DNA of 64,000 bases. Source: Photobacterium angustum. Its GTDB lineage: Bacteria; Pseudomonadota; Gammaproteobacteria; Enterobacterales; Vibrionaceae. The position numbers and the translations under genes are program-made. This document shows, one piece after another, positions 1-7,425 of the stretch. A model generated the notes under the pieces. The model was not told where the DNA came from. It saw nothing but the letters and a program-made list of their open reading frames with translations, and made no database searches. The stretch is from the NCBI RefSeq assembly GCF_003026365.1, contig NZ_PYOM01000009.1, positions 1 to 64,000 of the forward strand. Reading direction: 5' to 3'. How positions within the stretch are numbered: the first letter of the stretch is position 1; every line of letters starts with the position of its first letter.

Positions 1-1105
1 TAGGGTTAAAACGTGCGTAACCGAACCATGCTTCATCCATGTGAATACGGCTAGAGCTTTCGCCTAGTAGCGATTCAGTCACTTCAGAGTGGTAACATAA
101 ACCGTCGTAAGTACAGTTGGTTACAACTGCATAGCCAGCTTTTTTCTCATCAGCGTTGAAAGGAATGCCAGCATTTTTAGCTTTAAGTGCAATGCCTTCT
201 TTGCTCATTTGAACTTGGCTGATTGGACCGATAATACCGTAACAGTTACGGCTAGGTACCATGTAGATAGGGCGTGCACCTGTTAAGATCAGACCTTGCT
301 CGATTGATTTGTGACAGTTACGGTCACAAATAGCGATGTCGTCATCTTTCAAACATGCTTGCATGATTGTACGGTTTGAACCAGAAGTACCTACGATACC
401 AGAGTAAGATTGGTGAGCACCAAATACTTTAGCTGCTTCAACTTCTGAATCTTTGAATGCGCCGCTGTGGTCAAGTAGAGAACCTAGTGCTGCACGTTCG
501 ATACCCATATCGGTACGGAATAGATTTTCGCCGAAGAATTCGAAGAATTGGTTACCAGCAGGGGTCTTAGTAAAACCGATACCACCTTGGTGACCAGGCG
601 CAGACCATGAGTACTCATGGATGTCGTTGTAGTGCATCATCGCTTTCATGAAAGGCGGTAACACTTGTGAGCGGTAACGACGCATAGCAGCAACGATACG
701 GCCTGCAACGAAGTCAGCAGTATCTTCTAGTACTGAGTAACACTCATCAACACGTTCCATTAACTGGCGGTTGTTAAGAATAGAAGTACGTGCGCGTTCT
801 GCTAGTAGAAATACTGGCACTTCAGGTTGACGTGCTTGTAGTGCTGCTAACAAATCAACTTCTTCGTGAGAGTTAACGATTTGCTCTTCAGTTTTTTCTA
901 GTGCTAATACAAGACTATCGATTTGAGATGCCATGATAACTGCACGTGCATCTTCGTAAGAAGTTGCTGTAACGATTTCGATAGTGCGGCTTTCTAATTC
1001 AGCGATTAATGACTTAGTTGCACGATCTGCAAAGCTATTTGGAGTAATGTTTTGGTGCTCAATAACGAGAGCACGCATTTTATTTGTACTATTATTGTTG
1101 TTCAT
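1..1105 (-). CDS. adiA: Biodegradative arginine decarboxylase-like PLP enzyme (AdiA family), N-terminal 368 residues; C-terminal part outside window
   Basis: Fold-type I PLP-dependent basic amino-acid decarboxylase; it would convert arginine to agmatine plus CO2, consuming a cytoplasmic proton. The visible part has the response-regulator-like wing domain (about residues 10-130) and the start of the PLP domain: PGHQGG near 168, the phosphate-binding stretch TSGSNRT near 238 and DRNCHKSIEQG near 258. The catalytic Lys (Ser-x-His-Lys) lies beyond the left edge. From memory, the stretches GIERAALGSLLDHSGAF and VGTSGSNRTIMQAC match E. coli AdiA better than CadA, LdcC or SpeF, so arginine is the favoured substrate, but this rests on recall. 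The ATG at 1105 has AGGCG seven bases upstream. It lies 217 bases downstream of potE on the same strand. Confidence 0.8.
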   Translation of the reverse strand, partial: MNNNNSTNKMRALVIEHQNITPNSFADRATKSLIAELESRTIEIVTATSYEDARAVIMASQIDSLVLALEKTEEQIVNSHEEVDLLAALQARQPEVPVFLLAERARTSILNNRQLMERVDECYSVLEDTADFVAGRIVAAMRRYRSQVLPPFMKAMMHYNDIHEYSWSAPGHQGGIGFTKTPAGNQFFEFFGENLFRTDMGIERAALGSLLDHSGAFKDSEVEAAKVFGAHQSYSGIVGTSGSNRTIMQACLKDDDIAICDRNCHKSIEQGLILTGARPIYMVPSRNCYGIIGPISQVQMSKEGIALKAKNAGIPFNADEKKAGYAVVTNCTYDGLCYHSEVTESLLGESSSRIHMDEAWFGYARFNP

Positions 1106-1199
1106 AATAACGCCTGAATAAAATAACTGATGGCAGATGTGTTTTACCGCAACATAATTTATATGAAGTAATTAAACGTCTTGCCTAATATTTTTAGAA

Positions 1200-1262
1200 G
1201 GGAATAAATAATACTGCTATTAATGTCTATATTAATTTTCAGTATATTTATTATTTATTCCC
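1200..1262 (-). repeat. Large stem-loop in the potE-adiA intergenic region
   Basis: A perfect 13-base inverted repeat, GGGAATAAATAAT at 1200-1212 and its complement at 1250-1262, encloses further pairing: ACTG 1213-1216 with CAGT 1240-1243, then two ATTAAT copies around a six-base loop. Transcribed from the minus strand it would form a long, mostly AU stem closed by three G-C pairs, about 95 bases before the adiA start. It could be an mRNA processing or stabilising element, a weak terminator that sets the potE:adiA ratio, or a protein site. No clear U-tract follows directly. Confidence 0.6.
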
Positions 1263-1282
1263 ATTTCCTTTCTAGCTGGTTA

Positions 1283-1314
1283 TTAATAAATTTCTTTATT
1301 ATCGAATTTATTAA
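1283..1314 (-). repeat. 10-base inverted repeat just downstream of the potE stop
   Basis: TTAATAAATT at 1283-1292 is the exact reverse complement of 1305-1314, with a 12-base loop. The right arm ends eight bases from the potE stop codon. It is purely AT, so chance is possible, but it sits next to the stronger 1200-1262 stem and the two may act together in the potE-adiA transcript. Confidence 0.35.
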
Positions 1315-1322
1315 ATCTTTAA

Positions 1323-2645
1323 TTAGTTAGATTCTAGTGGTTTTACATCACGAGCAGCGATGAATCCATAGAAGATGTAACCGAATAGCATCAAGATGGT
1401 ACCGCCGAACACAGCTGTTGCACCACAAGCGTACACACCGTAAATACTGTAGATAACGGCTAATGTACCCACAACAGCGCCTAGGCGGTATTGTTTTGGT
1501 GTAACTTTGTTCTTGCGAAGTAGTACTTCCAAACCTGTCATAGATAGGATGTAAGGTACCATGTTAATAAATACGGCTAGGTTCAATAGTGCGTTGAACT
1601 GGCTGATCAAGTTTGGAGAAATAGTCATCACAGCAAGAATCAATTCAGCAACTAGCATGATAAGCATACCGGCAATTGGTGCACCTGCTTTGTTAGTCTT
1701 AGCGAAGATTTTAGGGAATAGACCTTCTTCTGCCGCTGATTTAGATACTTGAGCGTTAGTGAACTGCCAGCCTAATAGTGAACCGATACATGCGATAACC
1801 GCTGCTAGTGTAACAATGTTACCTACTGTTGGGTTAAACATGTGGCTGAATACTAAGCCAAATGGTGCAGTAGATGCTGCTAGTTCTGCGTTAGGAATAA
1901 TACCTTGGATAACACCAGTAGACGCGATGTAGATAACAGCTGCGAAACCTGTACCAAATAGTACTGCTAGAGGTACGTTACGCTCTGGGTTTTCAACTGC
2001 ATCAGAGTTAGCACCAGCAGATTCAATACCTAGGAATGCCCATAGAGTTAGTGCGATACCTGAAGATACAGAGTGCATTGTTGTGTCATGGTGTGGGTTC
2101 CATGCGCTCATGAATGTTTGTGGATCGAACCACCACCAACCGATAACAGATAGACCAAGTACAGGTAGAATAATACCCCAAACAGTGAATGCTGAGATTT
2201 GACCTGTGATCTTAGGACCACCAAAGTTAGCAACCATAGTAATGATAAGAATTGCACATACACCGAAGAAAGTGTGTACTGGCGTATCTAACCAAGGCAT
2301 GAATGGCTTAATGTAACCAACAGCTGATACGGCAATTGCTACACAACTAATTACTAGACATACATAGTATGTGTAAGAAGAGATAAAGAAAGATGATTTG
2401 CCGTGTGCTTCTTCTGCGTAAGCTGACATACCGCCTGAACGTTTACAAAAAGCACCACATTTAGCGAACGTGTAAGCAATACACATTGCACCTAATGCTG
2501 TAACCACCCAAGACAACATTGAAATTGCACCAACTTGAGCCAAGCTCGCTGGTAGCATAATAATACCGGAACCCATCATGTTAACTGCAACAAGTACAGT
2601 TAAGCCGACAAGGCCCATTTTTTTAGTGCCAGTATCTGATGACAT
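1323..2645 (-). CDS. potE: PotE-like APC-family amino acid/polyamine antiporter
   Basis: Twelve-helix inner-membrane exchanger of the APC superfamily, 440 residues (E. coli PotE is 439). The N-terminal GSG of helix 1 (residues 25-27, then IIMLP) is the substrate carboxylate/amine site of the family, and LWAFLGIESAGAN around 205-217 carries the conserved Glu of helix 6. From memory the sequence is clearly nearer E. coli PotE (putrescine/ornithine) than AdiC or CadB. I chose the ATG at 2645, which has AGGTG six bases upstream and matches the family N-terminus; an in-frame extension to 2726 has an untypical hydrophobic leader. It is followed on the same strand by the arginine-decarboxylase-like gene, so the pair probably makes an acid-stress or polyamine module. 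True substrates are not settled. Confidence 0.88.
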   Translation of the reverse strand: MSSDTGTKKMGLVGLTVLVAVNMMGSGIIMLPASLAQVGAISMLSWVVTALGAMCIAYTFAKCGAFCKRSGGMSAYAEEAHGKSSFFISSYTYYVCLVISCVAIAVSAVGYIKPFMPWLDTPVHTFFGVCAILIITMVANFGGPKITGQISAFTVWGIILPVLGLSVIGWWWFDPQTFMSAWNPHHDTTMHSVSSGIALTLWAFLGIESAGANSDAVENPERNVPLAVLFGTGFAAVIYIASTGVIQGIIPNAELAASTAPFGLVFSHMFNPTVGNIVTLAAVIACIGSLLGWQFTNAQVSKSAAEEGLFPKIFAKTNKAGAPIAGMLIMLVAELILAVMTISPNLISQFNALLNLAVFINMVPYILSMTGLEVLLRKNKVTPKQYRLGAVVGTLAVIYSIYGVYACGATAVFGGTILMLFGYIFYGFIAARDVKPLESN

Positions 2646-2761
2646 ATATTCACCTATGATTAGAAGGTAATAACTACAAATAAATAAGTTAGTAGTTATT
2701 GTTATATTTAATAAGACCCAATCCATGGTGAATTCATTAATAACGTTTAGGTTATTGTTTA

Positions 2762-2796
2762 TTATTTTTTAGTAGGGGGAACAAACTAAAAAATAA
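2762..2796 (-). promoter_or_regulatory. 12-base inverted repeat in the potE leader
   Basis: TTATTTTTTAGT at 2762-2773 pairs exactly with 2785-2796, leaving an 11-base loop containing GGGGG. It lies about 117 bases upstream of the potE start. Being AT-only in the stem it is not a typical intrinsic terminator; an operator or a leader-RNA structure is more likely. Function is inferred from position alone. Confidence 0.4.
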
Positions 2797-3085
2797 CTCA
2801 GATATAAACCTTGGTTATTAAGACTTATATATGAGAGTGAACTCTTCATCCCTTCGATGGAGCGTATAATGCGACTGTTTTGGTAAAAAAAAAACGTTAA
2901 TTTCGGAATGAAACGTTCCATTTTTAGTGTTAAAAATGACAAACAGTATCGTTATTCGATCAGTAACTATCGTGAATAATGCCAGCTTGTAAGTTGTTGT
3001 TGTAAGGTGTTTTTTTAAAATAACAATGAATAACAATAGGTTGAAAATCCCACACAGTGAGATTTATCATACAAAAAGGGCTGGG

Positions 3086-3120
3086 AAAGTGAATAATTAA
3101 AATATAGTTATTCACTTTTT
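3086..3120 (+). terminator. Terminator-like hairpin without an upstream plus-strand gene
   Basis: AAAGTGAATAA at 3086-3096 pairs exactly with 3108-3118 and is followed by T's (3116-3120). The stem is AT-rich. There is no annotated plus-strand gene before it; see the hunt section for the possible unannotated transcript. Confidence 0.4.
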
Positions 3121-3128
3121 GTGCGGTT

Positions 3129-3158
3129 AAATGCCATTTATGTGGCGTTTATTTTTTT
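3129..3158 (+). terminator. Second tandem terminator-like hairpin
   Basis: AAATGCCA (3129-3136) pairs with TGGCGTTT (3143-3150, one G-U pair), six-base loop, followed by A then seven T's at 3152-3158. This is a reasonable plus-strand intrinsic terminator only nine bases after the preceding hairpin. Confidence 0.45.
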
Positions 3159-3400
3159 CTTATTCAGGGTTAATTTTTATTTAATAACCGTAAAAAGTAC
3201 TTTTTTAGTAAGAAATCGGCGTCATTTCGAGAGGTATAGTAAAAACTTAAATGATACGTTCAGGATTCATTAATAATAAATGGAATATTAATAATATTTT
3301 TAATCGTTTTTTGTAATAAAAGACCGTCATTATTTTTAATAATAATACTCATTGATTTATTATGCCTTTAAATCATGATTTAGGTGTTGGCGGTAGATAA

Positions 3401-4138
3401 ATGAAGCGTAAATTCGGTTTTACTCTTATAGAACTAGTCATAGTTATTGTTATCTTAGGTATTTTAGCTGTTGTTGCGGTACCCAAATATCTGCAAATAC
3501 AATCCGATGCTCGTAAGGCTGATCTCCATCAGCTAGCCGGTACGTTGCAATCAACATCTGCAACCGTAAACGCCAAAGCGATGATTAACGGGAAAGAAAC
3601 AGCCTTAGTAAGTACCGTTGATGGTATATCGATAGCGAATGGTTATCCCACAGCAACGAAGAGCGGTATTGTTCAAGCGCTAGCCTCACCGAATACTTGG
3701 TATCATTATCCTATTGATATGAAAAAACTCGCGTTAGGCGATCATTTTTGGAGTGGCTGGGCTGGCAGCAAGCTGCAACTGAATATGGGGATGATGGTTT
3801 TTTCATTAAAAGATCTATCTGGACTTTCACAAAAGCAGATTTTAGATACTCATTGTTATGTCATGTACGTTGATTTAGCAGAGGGAGCGAAAGCGTCTAG
3901 TAATACCGCTCCCATTCCTGAGAGTAGTGATAAATCGGCATCAGGCTGGCGAAATAAACTGTATCAGTTCCATAAGAAAATTTGGCAGGAAGGGATTTGC
4001 CCTTATGTACTAACGCCCTTTCATTTAGAGAGTTATTTTAATATCTGCCATCAAGCAACAGATAATAAAGCTCATAATAATAATGAGCCTAATTTGTTAA
4101 ATGCTCCGATGATTACAGTTGTTGATGACAAATGCTGA
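3401..4138 (+). CDS. Type IV prepilin-like protein, MshA-type
   Basis: Secreted pilin or pseudopilin of 245 residues. It has a short basic leader, the prepilin peptidase site at Gly6-Phe7 (KRKFG then FTLIELV, with the conserved Glu5 of the mature protein) and a hydrophobic N-terminal helix. The segment VDGISIANGYPTAT (about 70-84) resembles mannose-sensitive haemagglutinin pilins. Cysteines occur near the middle (DTHCYV), at ICPYV and FNICHQ, and at the extreme C-terminus (DDKC), as expected for a disulphide-closed pilin loop. It is longer than the usual MshA (about 170 residues) and stands alone, with no MSHA assembly genes nearby. It would need an assembly machine and prepilin peptidase encoded elsewhere. 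Confidence 0.8.
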   Translation: MKRKFGFTLIELVIVIVILGILAVVAVPKYLQIQSDARKADLHQLAGTLQSTSATVNAKAMINGKETALVSTVDGISIANGYPTATKSGIVQALASPNTWYHYPIDMKKLALGDHFWSGWAGSKLQLNMGMMVFSLKDLSGLSQKQILDTHCYVMYVDLAEGAKASSNTAPIPESSDKSASGWRNKLYQFHKKIWQEGICPYVLTPFHLESYFNICHQATDNKAHNNNEPNLLNAPMITVVDDKC

Positions 4139-4162
4139 GACACTATCTATCACTATCAAAGA

Positions 4163-4190
4163 AAAAGGCGCTAAATTAGCGCCTTTTGGG
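4163..4190. terminator. Bidirectional terminator between the pilin gene and slyB
   Basis: AAAAGGCGCTAA at 4163-4174 pairs with TTAGCGCCTTTT at 4176-4187. A/T tracts on both sides let it serve both convergent genes. Confidence 0.8.
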
Positions 4191-4213
4191 TGTTGTTTAA
4201 GAAGAAATAATAC

Positions 4214-4681
4214 TTAAGCTGGAGTCACGCGAGAAGTGCCATCGTCTGAGATGTTAATTTGAACACGCTCACCGGCGTGGAACATGACGTTTGGATTAAC
4301 TTGCTGCACGATAGAGACGGTACGGCCACTGTTTAACTTAATGGTTAAGTTAACACCATTACGTTTTGTGACTTGCTCACCCGCTTCATTACCTAAATAA
4401 CCGCCGAGTAATGCACCACCAATGGTTGCAATTTCAGAGCCTGTACCACCACCTACGCCAGAGCCTAAAATACCACCAATGGCACCGCCTGCAAGTGTAC
4501 CAATGCCATTACCGTTACCATTTAATGTTACCGCTTGGGTGCGAACCACAGTACCGTAATATACTTCTTGCATCTGGCGTGCATCATTAACATTGTAAGC
4601 ATTACCATAAGGATTGGCTGCACAGCCTGCGAGACCTAACGTTGATAAAATCACGGTTAAGGCAAGTATCTTTGTTTTCAT
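4214..4681 (-). CDS. slyB: Outer-membrane lipoprotein SlyB/Pcp family
   Basis: 155-residue lipoprotein with signal peptide and lipobox LAGC (acylated Cys at 20). After a short linker comes YYGTVVRTQAV, then a glycine-zipper 2TM domain (about 58-100, many GG/GxxxG repeats such as GGAIGGILGSGVGGG), then a small beta domain with LNSGRTVSIVQQ and FHAGERVQI. Length, order and sequence match E. coli SlyB, a PhoP-regulated outer-membrane stabiliser that forms ring structures around membrane proteins under stress. It is monocistronic here, convergent with the pilin gene across a shared terminator. Confidence 0.88.
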   Translation of the reverse strand: MKTKILALTVILSTLGLAGCAANPYGNAYNVNDARQMQEVYYGTVVRTQAVTLNGNGNGIGTLAGGAIGGILGSGVGGGTGSEIATIGGALLGGYLGNEAGEQVTKRNGVNLTIKLNSGRTVSIVQQVNPNVMFHAGERVQINISDDGTSRVTPA

Positions 4682-4801
4682 GTTGTTTCTTCAATAAAAA
4701 TACAGTGTTTAAATATTGGGTGTAATTTGAGCTCATTCGATGAGAAAAGAAAGCACGAAAACTCATTTTACTAAAACAGTAAATATAAGGTATTGAATCT
4801 G

Positions 4802-5389
4802 TTAATACGTCTTCTTATGTCCACTTTTATCAGCATGAAAAGTATCAATAAATGCCGCGAAGTATTGGTGTAACTGTGCTGCTTCTGTTGTGAATTGAAG
4901 TTGAGTAAGTAGCGCTATCCCCACTTCACAGGTACATAAATTACCGTCTTGTTGATTACGTCGTAAGGCGTAGTTTGATGCCTGTTGTGGCGTTAAAGCT
5001 AAACGCGGCAAGTCACTAAGCCAAGGGCTTTTACGTACCATTTTTTTCGCTTCTTGCCAGGTGGCATCAAGAATAATAAACAGGGGAATGGGTTGGTCAG
5101 GTTGGGCTTGAGGTAGCTCGATACTCGGATGTTGTTCATCGCTTGGGAAAACCAGATAAGCTTGGTAGCAAGGATCACGCAGTTGCGCTAGCAAGTGTGC
5201 TGGCGGCTCGGTACGTTGCCATACATCAACGCGGCAATGGGGCAAACTATTTACTAGCAACTTACCCGTGTTGGTATCTTTATTAAGCTCTCGAGGGTGA
5301 GTTAATAACACAAAGTGTGCGGGGCACTGAAGGTGTGGCTCAAGGCTGCAAATACAATTGTGCTGAAAGCCACAGCGAGGGCATGACAT
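4802..5389 (-). CDS. tapT: DTW-domain tRNA-uridine aminocarboxypropyltransferase
   Basis: 195-residue DTW-domain enzyme. The family transfers the 3-amino-3-carboxypropyl group of SAM to uridine (acp3U47 in E. coli tRNA by TapT/YfiP). It has an N-terminal zinc-ribbon-like cysteine cluster (CPRCGFQHNCICS) and the signature LDATWQEAKKM around 126-136, which contains the D-T/A-W core. Start chosen at the ATG at 5389 because AGGAGA lies seven bases upstream; a TTG at 5410 would overlap that ribosome site. Single gene between slyB and a lipoprotein gene. Confidence 0.85.
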   Translation of the reverse strand: MSCPRCGFQHNCICSLEPHLQCPAHFVLLTHPRELNKDTNTGKLLVNSLPHCRVDVWQRTEPPAHLLAQLRDPCYQAYLVFPSDEQHPSIELPQAQPDQPIPLFIILDATWQEAKKMVRKSPWLSDLPRLALTPQQASNYALRRNQQDGNLCTCEVGIALLTQLQFTTEAAQLHQYFAAFIDTFHADKSGHKKTY

Positions 5390-5467
5390 GGTTATTTCTC
5401 CTAACCTCAAATACCCTTGCAGTGTGGCATAAATCGGTGTCTTAAGTCACGATTGTGATAATGGTGT

Positions 5468-5884
5468 TTAGTCTTGTTTTGTCAGCACTAAACCATCATT
5501 GCCGATGTGATACTTCTGACCATTGACGGTTTCTTCTGTTGCGCTGAGCTGTTTCTTATTAGGATCAAAAGTATAAATACGTTCGCTATTGAGCCCATGA
5601 TGTGAGGTCATTTTTACTTGTAGCTGAGTGTCACTGATCGCTTGCCAATTTCCGTTTTCTTTTAGGCTTGGATCACCATTGGTATATTGATATGTCGTTG
5701 TTGCAGAGTGATCGCTTTTAAGGCTCAGTAGAGTCGTTAATCCCATTTCTGGCTGACTTTGATACTCACCCACCCAAGTACTATTACTGTCATCGCCACC
5801 AAAGCTACTTGGTAACCAGCTTGCACAACCGGTTAGTGTGGATGCAGCAAAGATAAGGGCGAGGGGTAACCGTGAAACTGTCAT
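5468..5884 (-). CDS. Small lipoprotein of unknown function
   Basis: 138 residues with a signal peptide and lipobox LTGC (Cys20), so probably membrane-anchored. The mature part (WVGEYQSQPEMGLTTLLSLKSDHSATTTYQYT, GNWQAISDTQLQVKM, YTFDPNKKQLSATEE) reads as a small antiparallel beta-barrel or sheet of the kind seen in NlpE N-terminal or META/lipocalin-like domains. I do not recognise an ortholog. Divergent from the EVE gene 60 bases away. Confidence 0.7.
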   Translation of the reverse strand: MTVSRLPLALIFAASTLTGCASWLPSSFGGDDSNSTWVGEYQSQPEMGLTTLLSLKSDHSATTTYQYTNGDPSLKENGNWQAISDTQLQVKMTSHHGLNSERIYTFDPNKKQLSATEETVNGQKYHIGNDGLVLTKQD

Positions 5885-5944
5885 TTTATTCTCTCTATGG
5901 TAGGCTCAAATTCATGAGGAAGTTGGCAGTAATGGTAGAACAAT

Positions 5945-6403
5945 ATGGCCTATTGGTTATTTAAAACCGAACCAGATACATTTTCTATAGACACCCTAAA
6001 ATCACAAAAAGTTTCACCTTGGGAAGGCGTCCGTAATTATCAGGCACGTAATATGTTACGTGATGAGGTGAAATTAGGCGATCAAGTCTTCATTTATCAT
6101 TCATCGTGTAAAGATGTCGGTGTGGTAGGGATCGCTACGGTGGTGAAAGCCTCGTATCCCGATCACTTCCAGTTTGATCCCGAAAGCCCGTATTTTGACC
6201 TGAAATCAGATCCAGAGAATCCGCGCTGGTTTATGGTTGATATTGAGTACCAACGTCACTTACGGTTAGTTAGCTTAAAACGTATGAAAGCCAATCCAGC
6301 CTTGGCTGAAATGCCACTGGTAAAAAAAGGCAGTCGTTTAAGTGTGATGCCAGTTACTGACGCGCAATGGCAGGAAATTTTAACCATGACAGGGCAGTTC
6401 TAA
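5945..6403 (+). CDS. EVE-domain protein
   Basis: 152 residues forming one EVE domain (PUA-like fold) with the typical start AYWLFKTEPDTFSIDTL, then WEGVRNYQARNMLRDEVKLGDQVFIYHSS and the late KKGSRLSVMPVTDAQW. EVE/PUA-like proteins bind modified bases in RNA or DNA; the bacterial single-domain form has no assigned biochemical role. Length fits the family. Ends at a terminator shared with yigL. Confidence 0.87.
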   Translation: MAYWLFKTEPDTFSIDTLKSQKVSPWEGVRNYQARNMLRDEVKLGDQVFIYHSSCKDVGVVGIATVVKASYPDHFQFDPESPYFDLKSDPENPRWFMVDIEYQRHLRLVSLKRMKANPALAEMPLVKKGSRLSVMPVTDAQWQEILTMTGQF

Positions 6404-6426
6404 GCTGCTTTTCAAGGAAAAAAGAA

Positions 6427-6453
6427 AAAGGCTGTGTTTAACAGCCTTTCTAT
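6427..6453. terminator. Bidirectional terminator between the EVE gene and yigL
   Basis: AAAGGCTGT at 6427-6435 pairs with 6441-6449 around a five-base loop, with A-rich sequence on the left and T's on the right. Confidence 0.75.
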
Positions 6454-6461
6454 TGGATTTA

Positions 6462-7268
6462 TTATGCGTGATTAAGGAGATGCTTTTCTAAGTAGTGCGC
6501 TACCGCTTCATCAGCACTCGAACCAATAACTTCATTATCTGGCAGTGCTTGTTTCACTTTGTCATGAGAGGTGCCCATGATTAAGCCTTTACCTGCCATT
6601 GATAGCATTTCAACATCATTCATTCCATCACCAAAGGCAATACAATCATCTAATGTCAGCTCTAGTGCTTTGGCTACAGCGGCTAAGGCATCACCTTTAG
6701 ATACGCCAGCATCCATCACTTCTAAGCACCAAGGTGTGGAAAACGCGATATTCGCTTTGTCTTTAAACTCTTGATTAAATGCTTGCTCCCACTTCACCAT
6801 TTTCTCATGGTCAAGATCGTCGCGGGTAAAGAAAACTTTCAATACGTTATCTGTCGGCGGGTTCTCAACATCAAATAACTGGTAGTTAAAACTATCGTGG
6901 AAATCACGCAGTGCTTCATTTTCATGATTGAGTAGCCAATGGTCGCCTTGGTACAAGTGAATGTGTAAATCAGGATCGTGCTTTGCTAGTGCAATAACGC
7001 CGCGGATCACTTCAGGGCTTAAACTTTGTTGAAACACAAGATTACCGTCGGCATCATGTACACTGGCGCCATTTGATGTGATCATGTAAGCAGGAATATC
7101 CAGTTCTTCGCGCATTCCAGCAACATCTATATGATGGCGACCTGTTGCAAATACAAAATGTTTATCGTGTTGATAAAGACGTTGTAAGACTTCTTGAGTA
7201 TATGGGGCGATCTTATGCTCAGGAGTAAGCAGAGTGCCATCTAGATCTGAAGCAACAATTTTAAACAT
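6462..7268 (-). CDS. yigL: HAD-family sugar/pyridoxal phosphatase YigL
   Basis: 268-residue Cof-type HAD phosphatase. Motif I is ASDLDGTLL (nucleophile Asp at 8), motif II region ATGRHH followed by SNGA, motif III VSKGDAL with Lys, motif IV AFGDGMNDVEML. Very close to E. coli YigL, which dephosphorylates sugar phosphates and pyridoxal phosphate and helps recovery from glucose-phosphate stress. Start at 7268 chosen because MFKIVASDLDG matches the family and CGAGAG lies six bases upstream. It precedes pldB and rhtB in the same local order as E. coli. Confidence 0.9.
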   Translation of the reverse strand: MFKIVASDLDGTLLTPEHKIAPYTQEVLQRLYQHDKHFVFATGRHHIDVAGMREELDIPAYMITSNGASVHDADGNLVFQQSLSPEVIRGVIALAKHDPDLHIHLYQGDHWLLNHENEALRDFHDSFNYQLFDVENPPTDNVLKVFFTRDDLDHEKMVKWEQAFNQEFKDKANIAFSTPWCLEVMDAGVSKGDALAAVAKALELTLDDCIAFGDGMNDVEMLSMAGKGLIMGTSHDKVKQALPDNEVIGSSADEAVAHYLEKHLLNHA

Positions 7269-7425
7269 GTGAACTCTCGATAGTAAAACGGGCGGTAATG
7301 GTATGTAGCATGCCAATGAGAGATTAATTCTAGAACAAGTCAATGAGGAAAAAAGAGGCTAAAGTAGGATAATTAGACTTCCGCTTTTCGATTACTTGAT
7401 AAAAACGAAAGTCTGTTAGTGAAGA

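Larger units (their letters stand above)
2646..3400. other. 755-base AT-rich intergenic region between potE and the pilin gene
   Basis: No convincing gene. It must hold the divergent promoters of potE (minus) and the prepilin gene (plus). It contains a 12-base inverted repeat (2762-2796) and two terminator-like hairpins with plus-strand T-tracts (3086-3120, 3129-3158), although no plus-strand gene is visible upstream of them. Two minus-strand frames (72 codons at 2818-3036, 50 codons at 2769-2921) lack good ribosome sites and have low-complexity AT-driven composition. Confidence 0.6.

Noticed and set aside
2646-2726. In-frame 27-residue N-terminal extension of potE
   Set aside because: The internal ATG at 2645 has a proper ribosome site and matches the PotE N-terminus and length; the extension is AT-driven hydrophobic sequence.
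2769-3036. Minus-strand frames (72 and 50 codons) upstream of potE as a SpeFL-type leader peptide
   Set aside because: One contains HRR, recalling ornithine-sensing leaders, but the rest of the leader signature (HFFN-type end) is missing, ribosome sites are poor and composition is low complexity.
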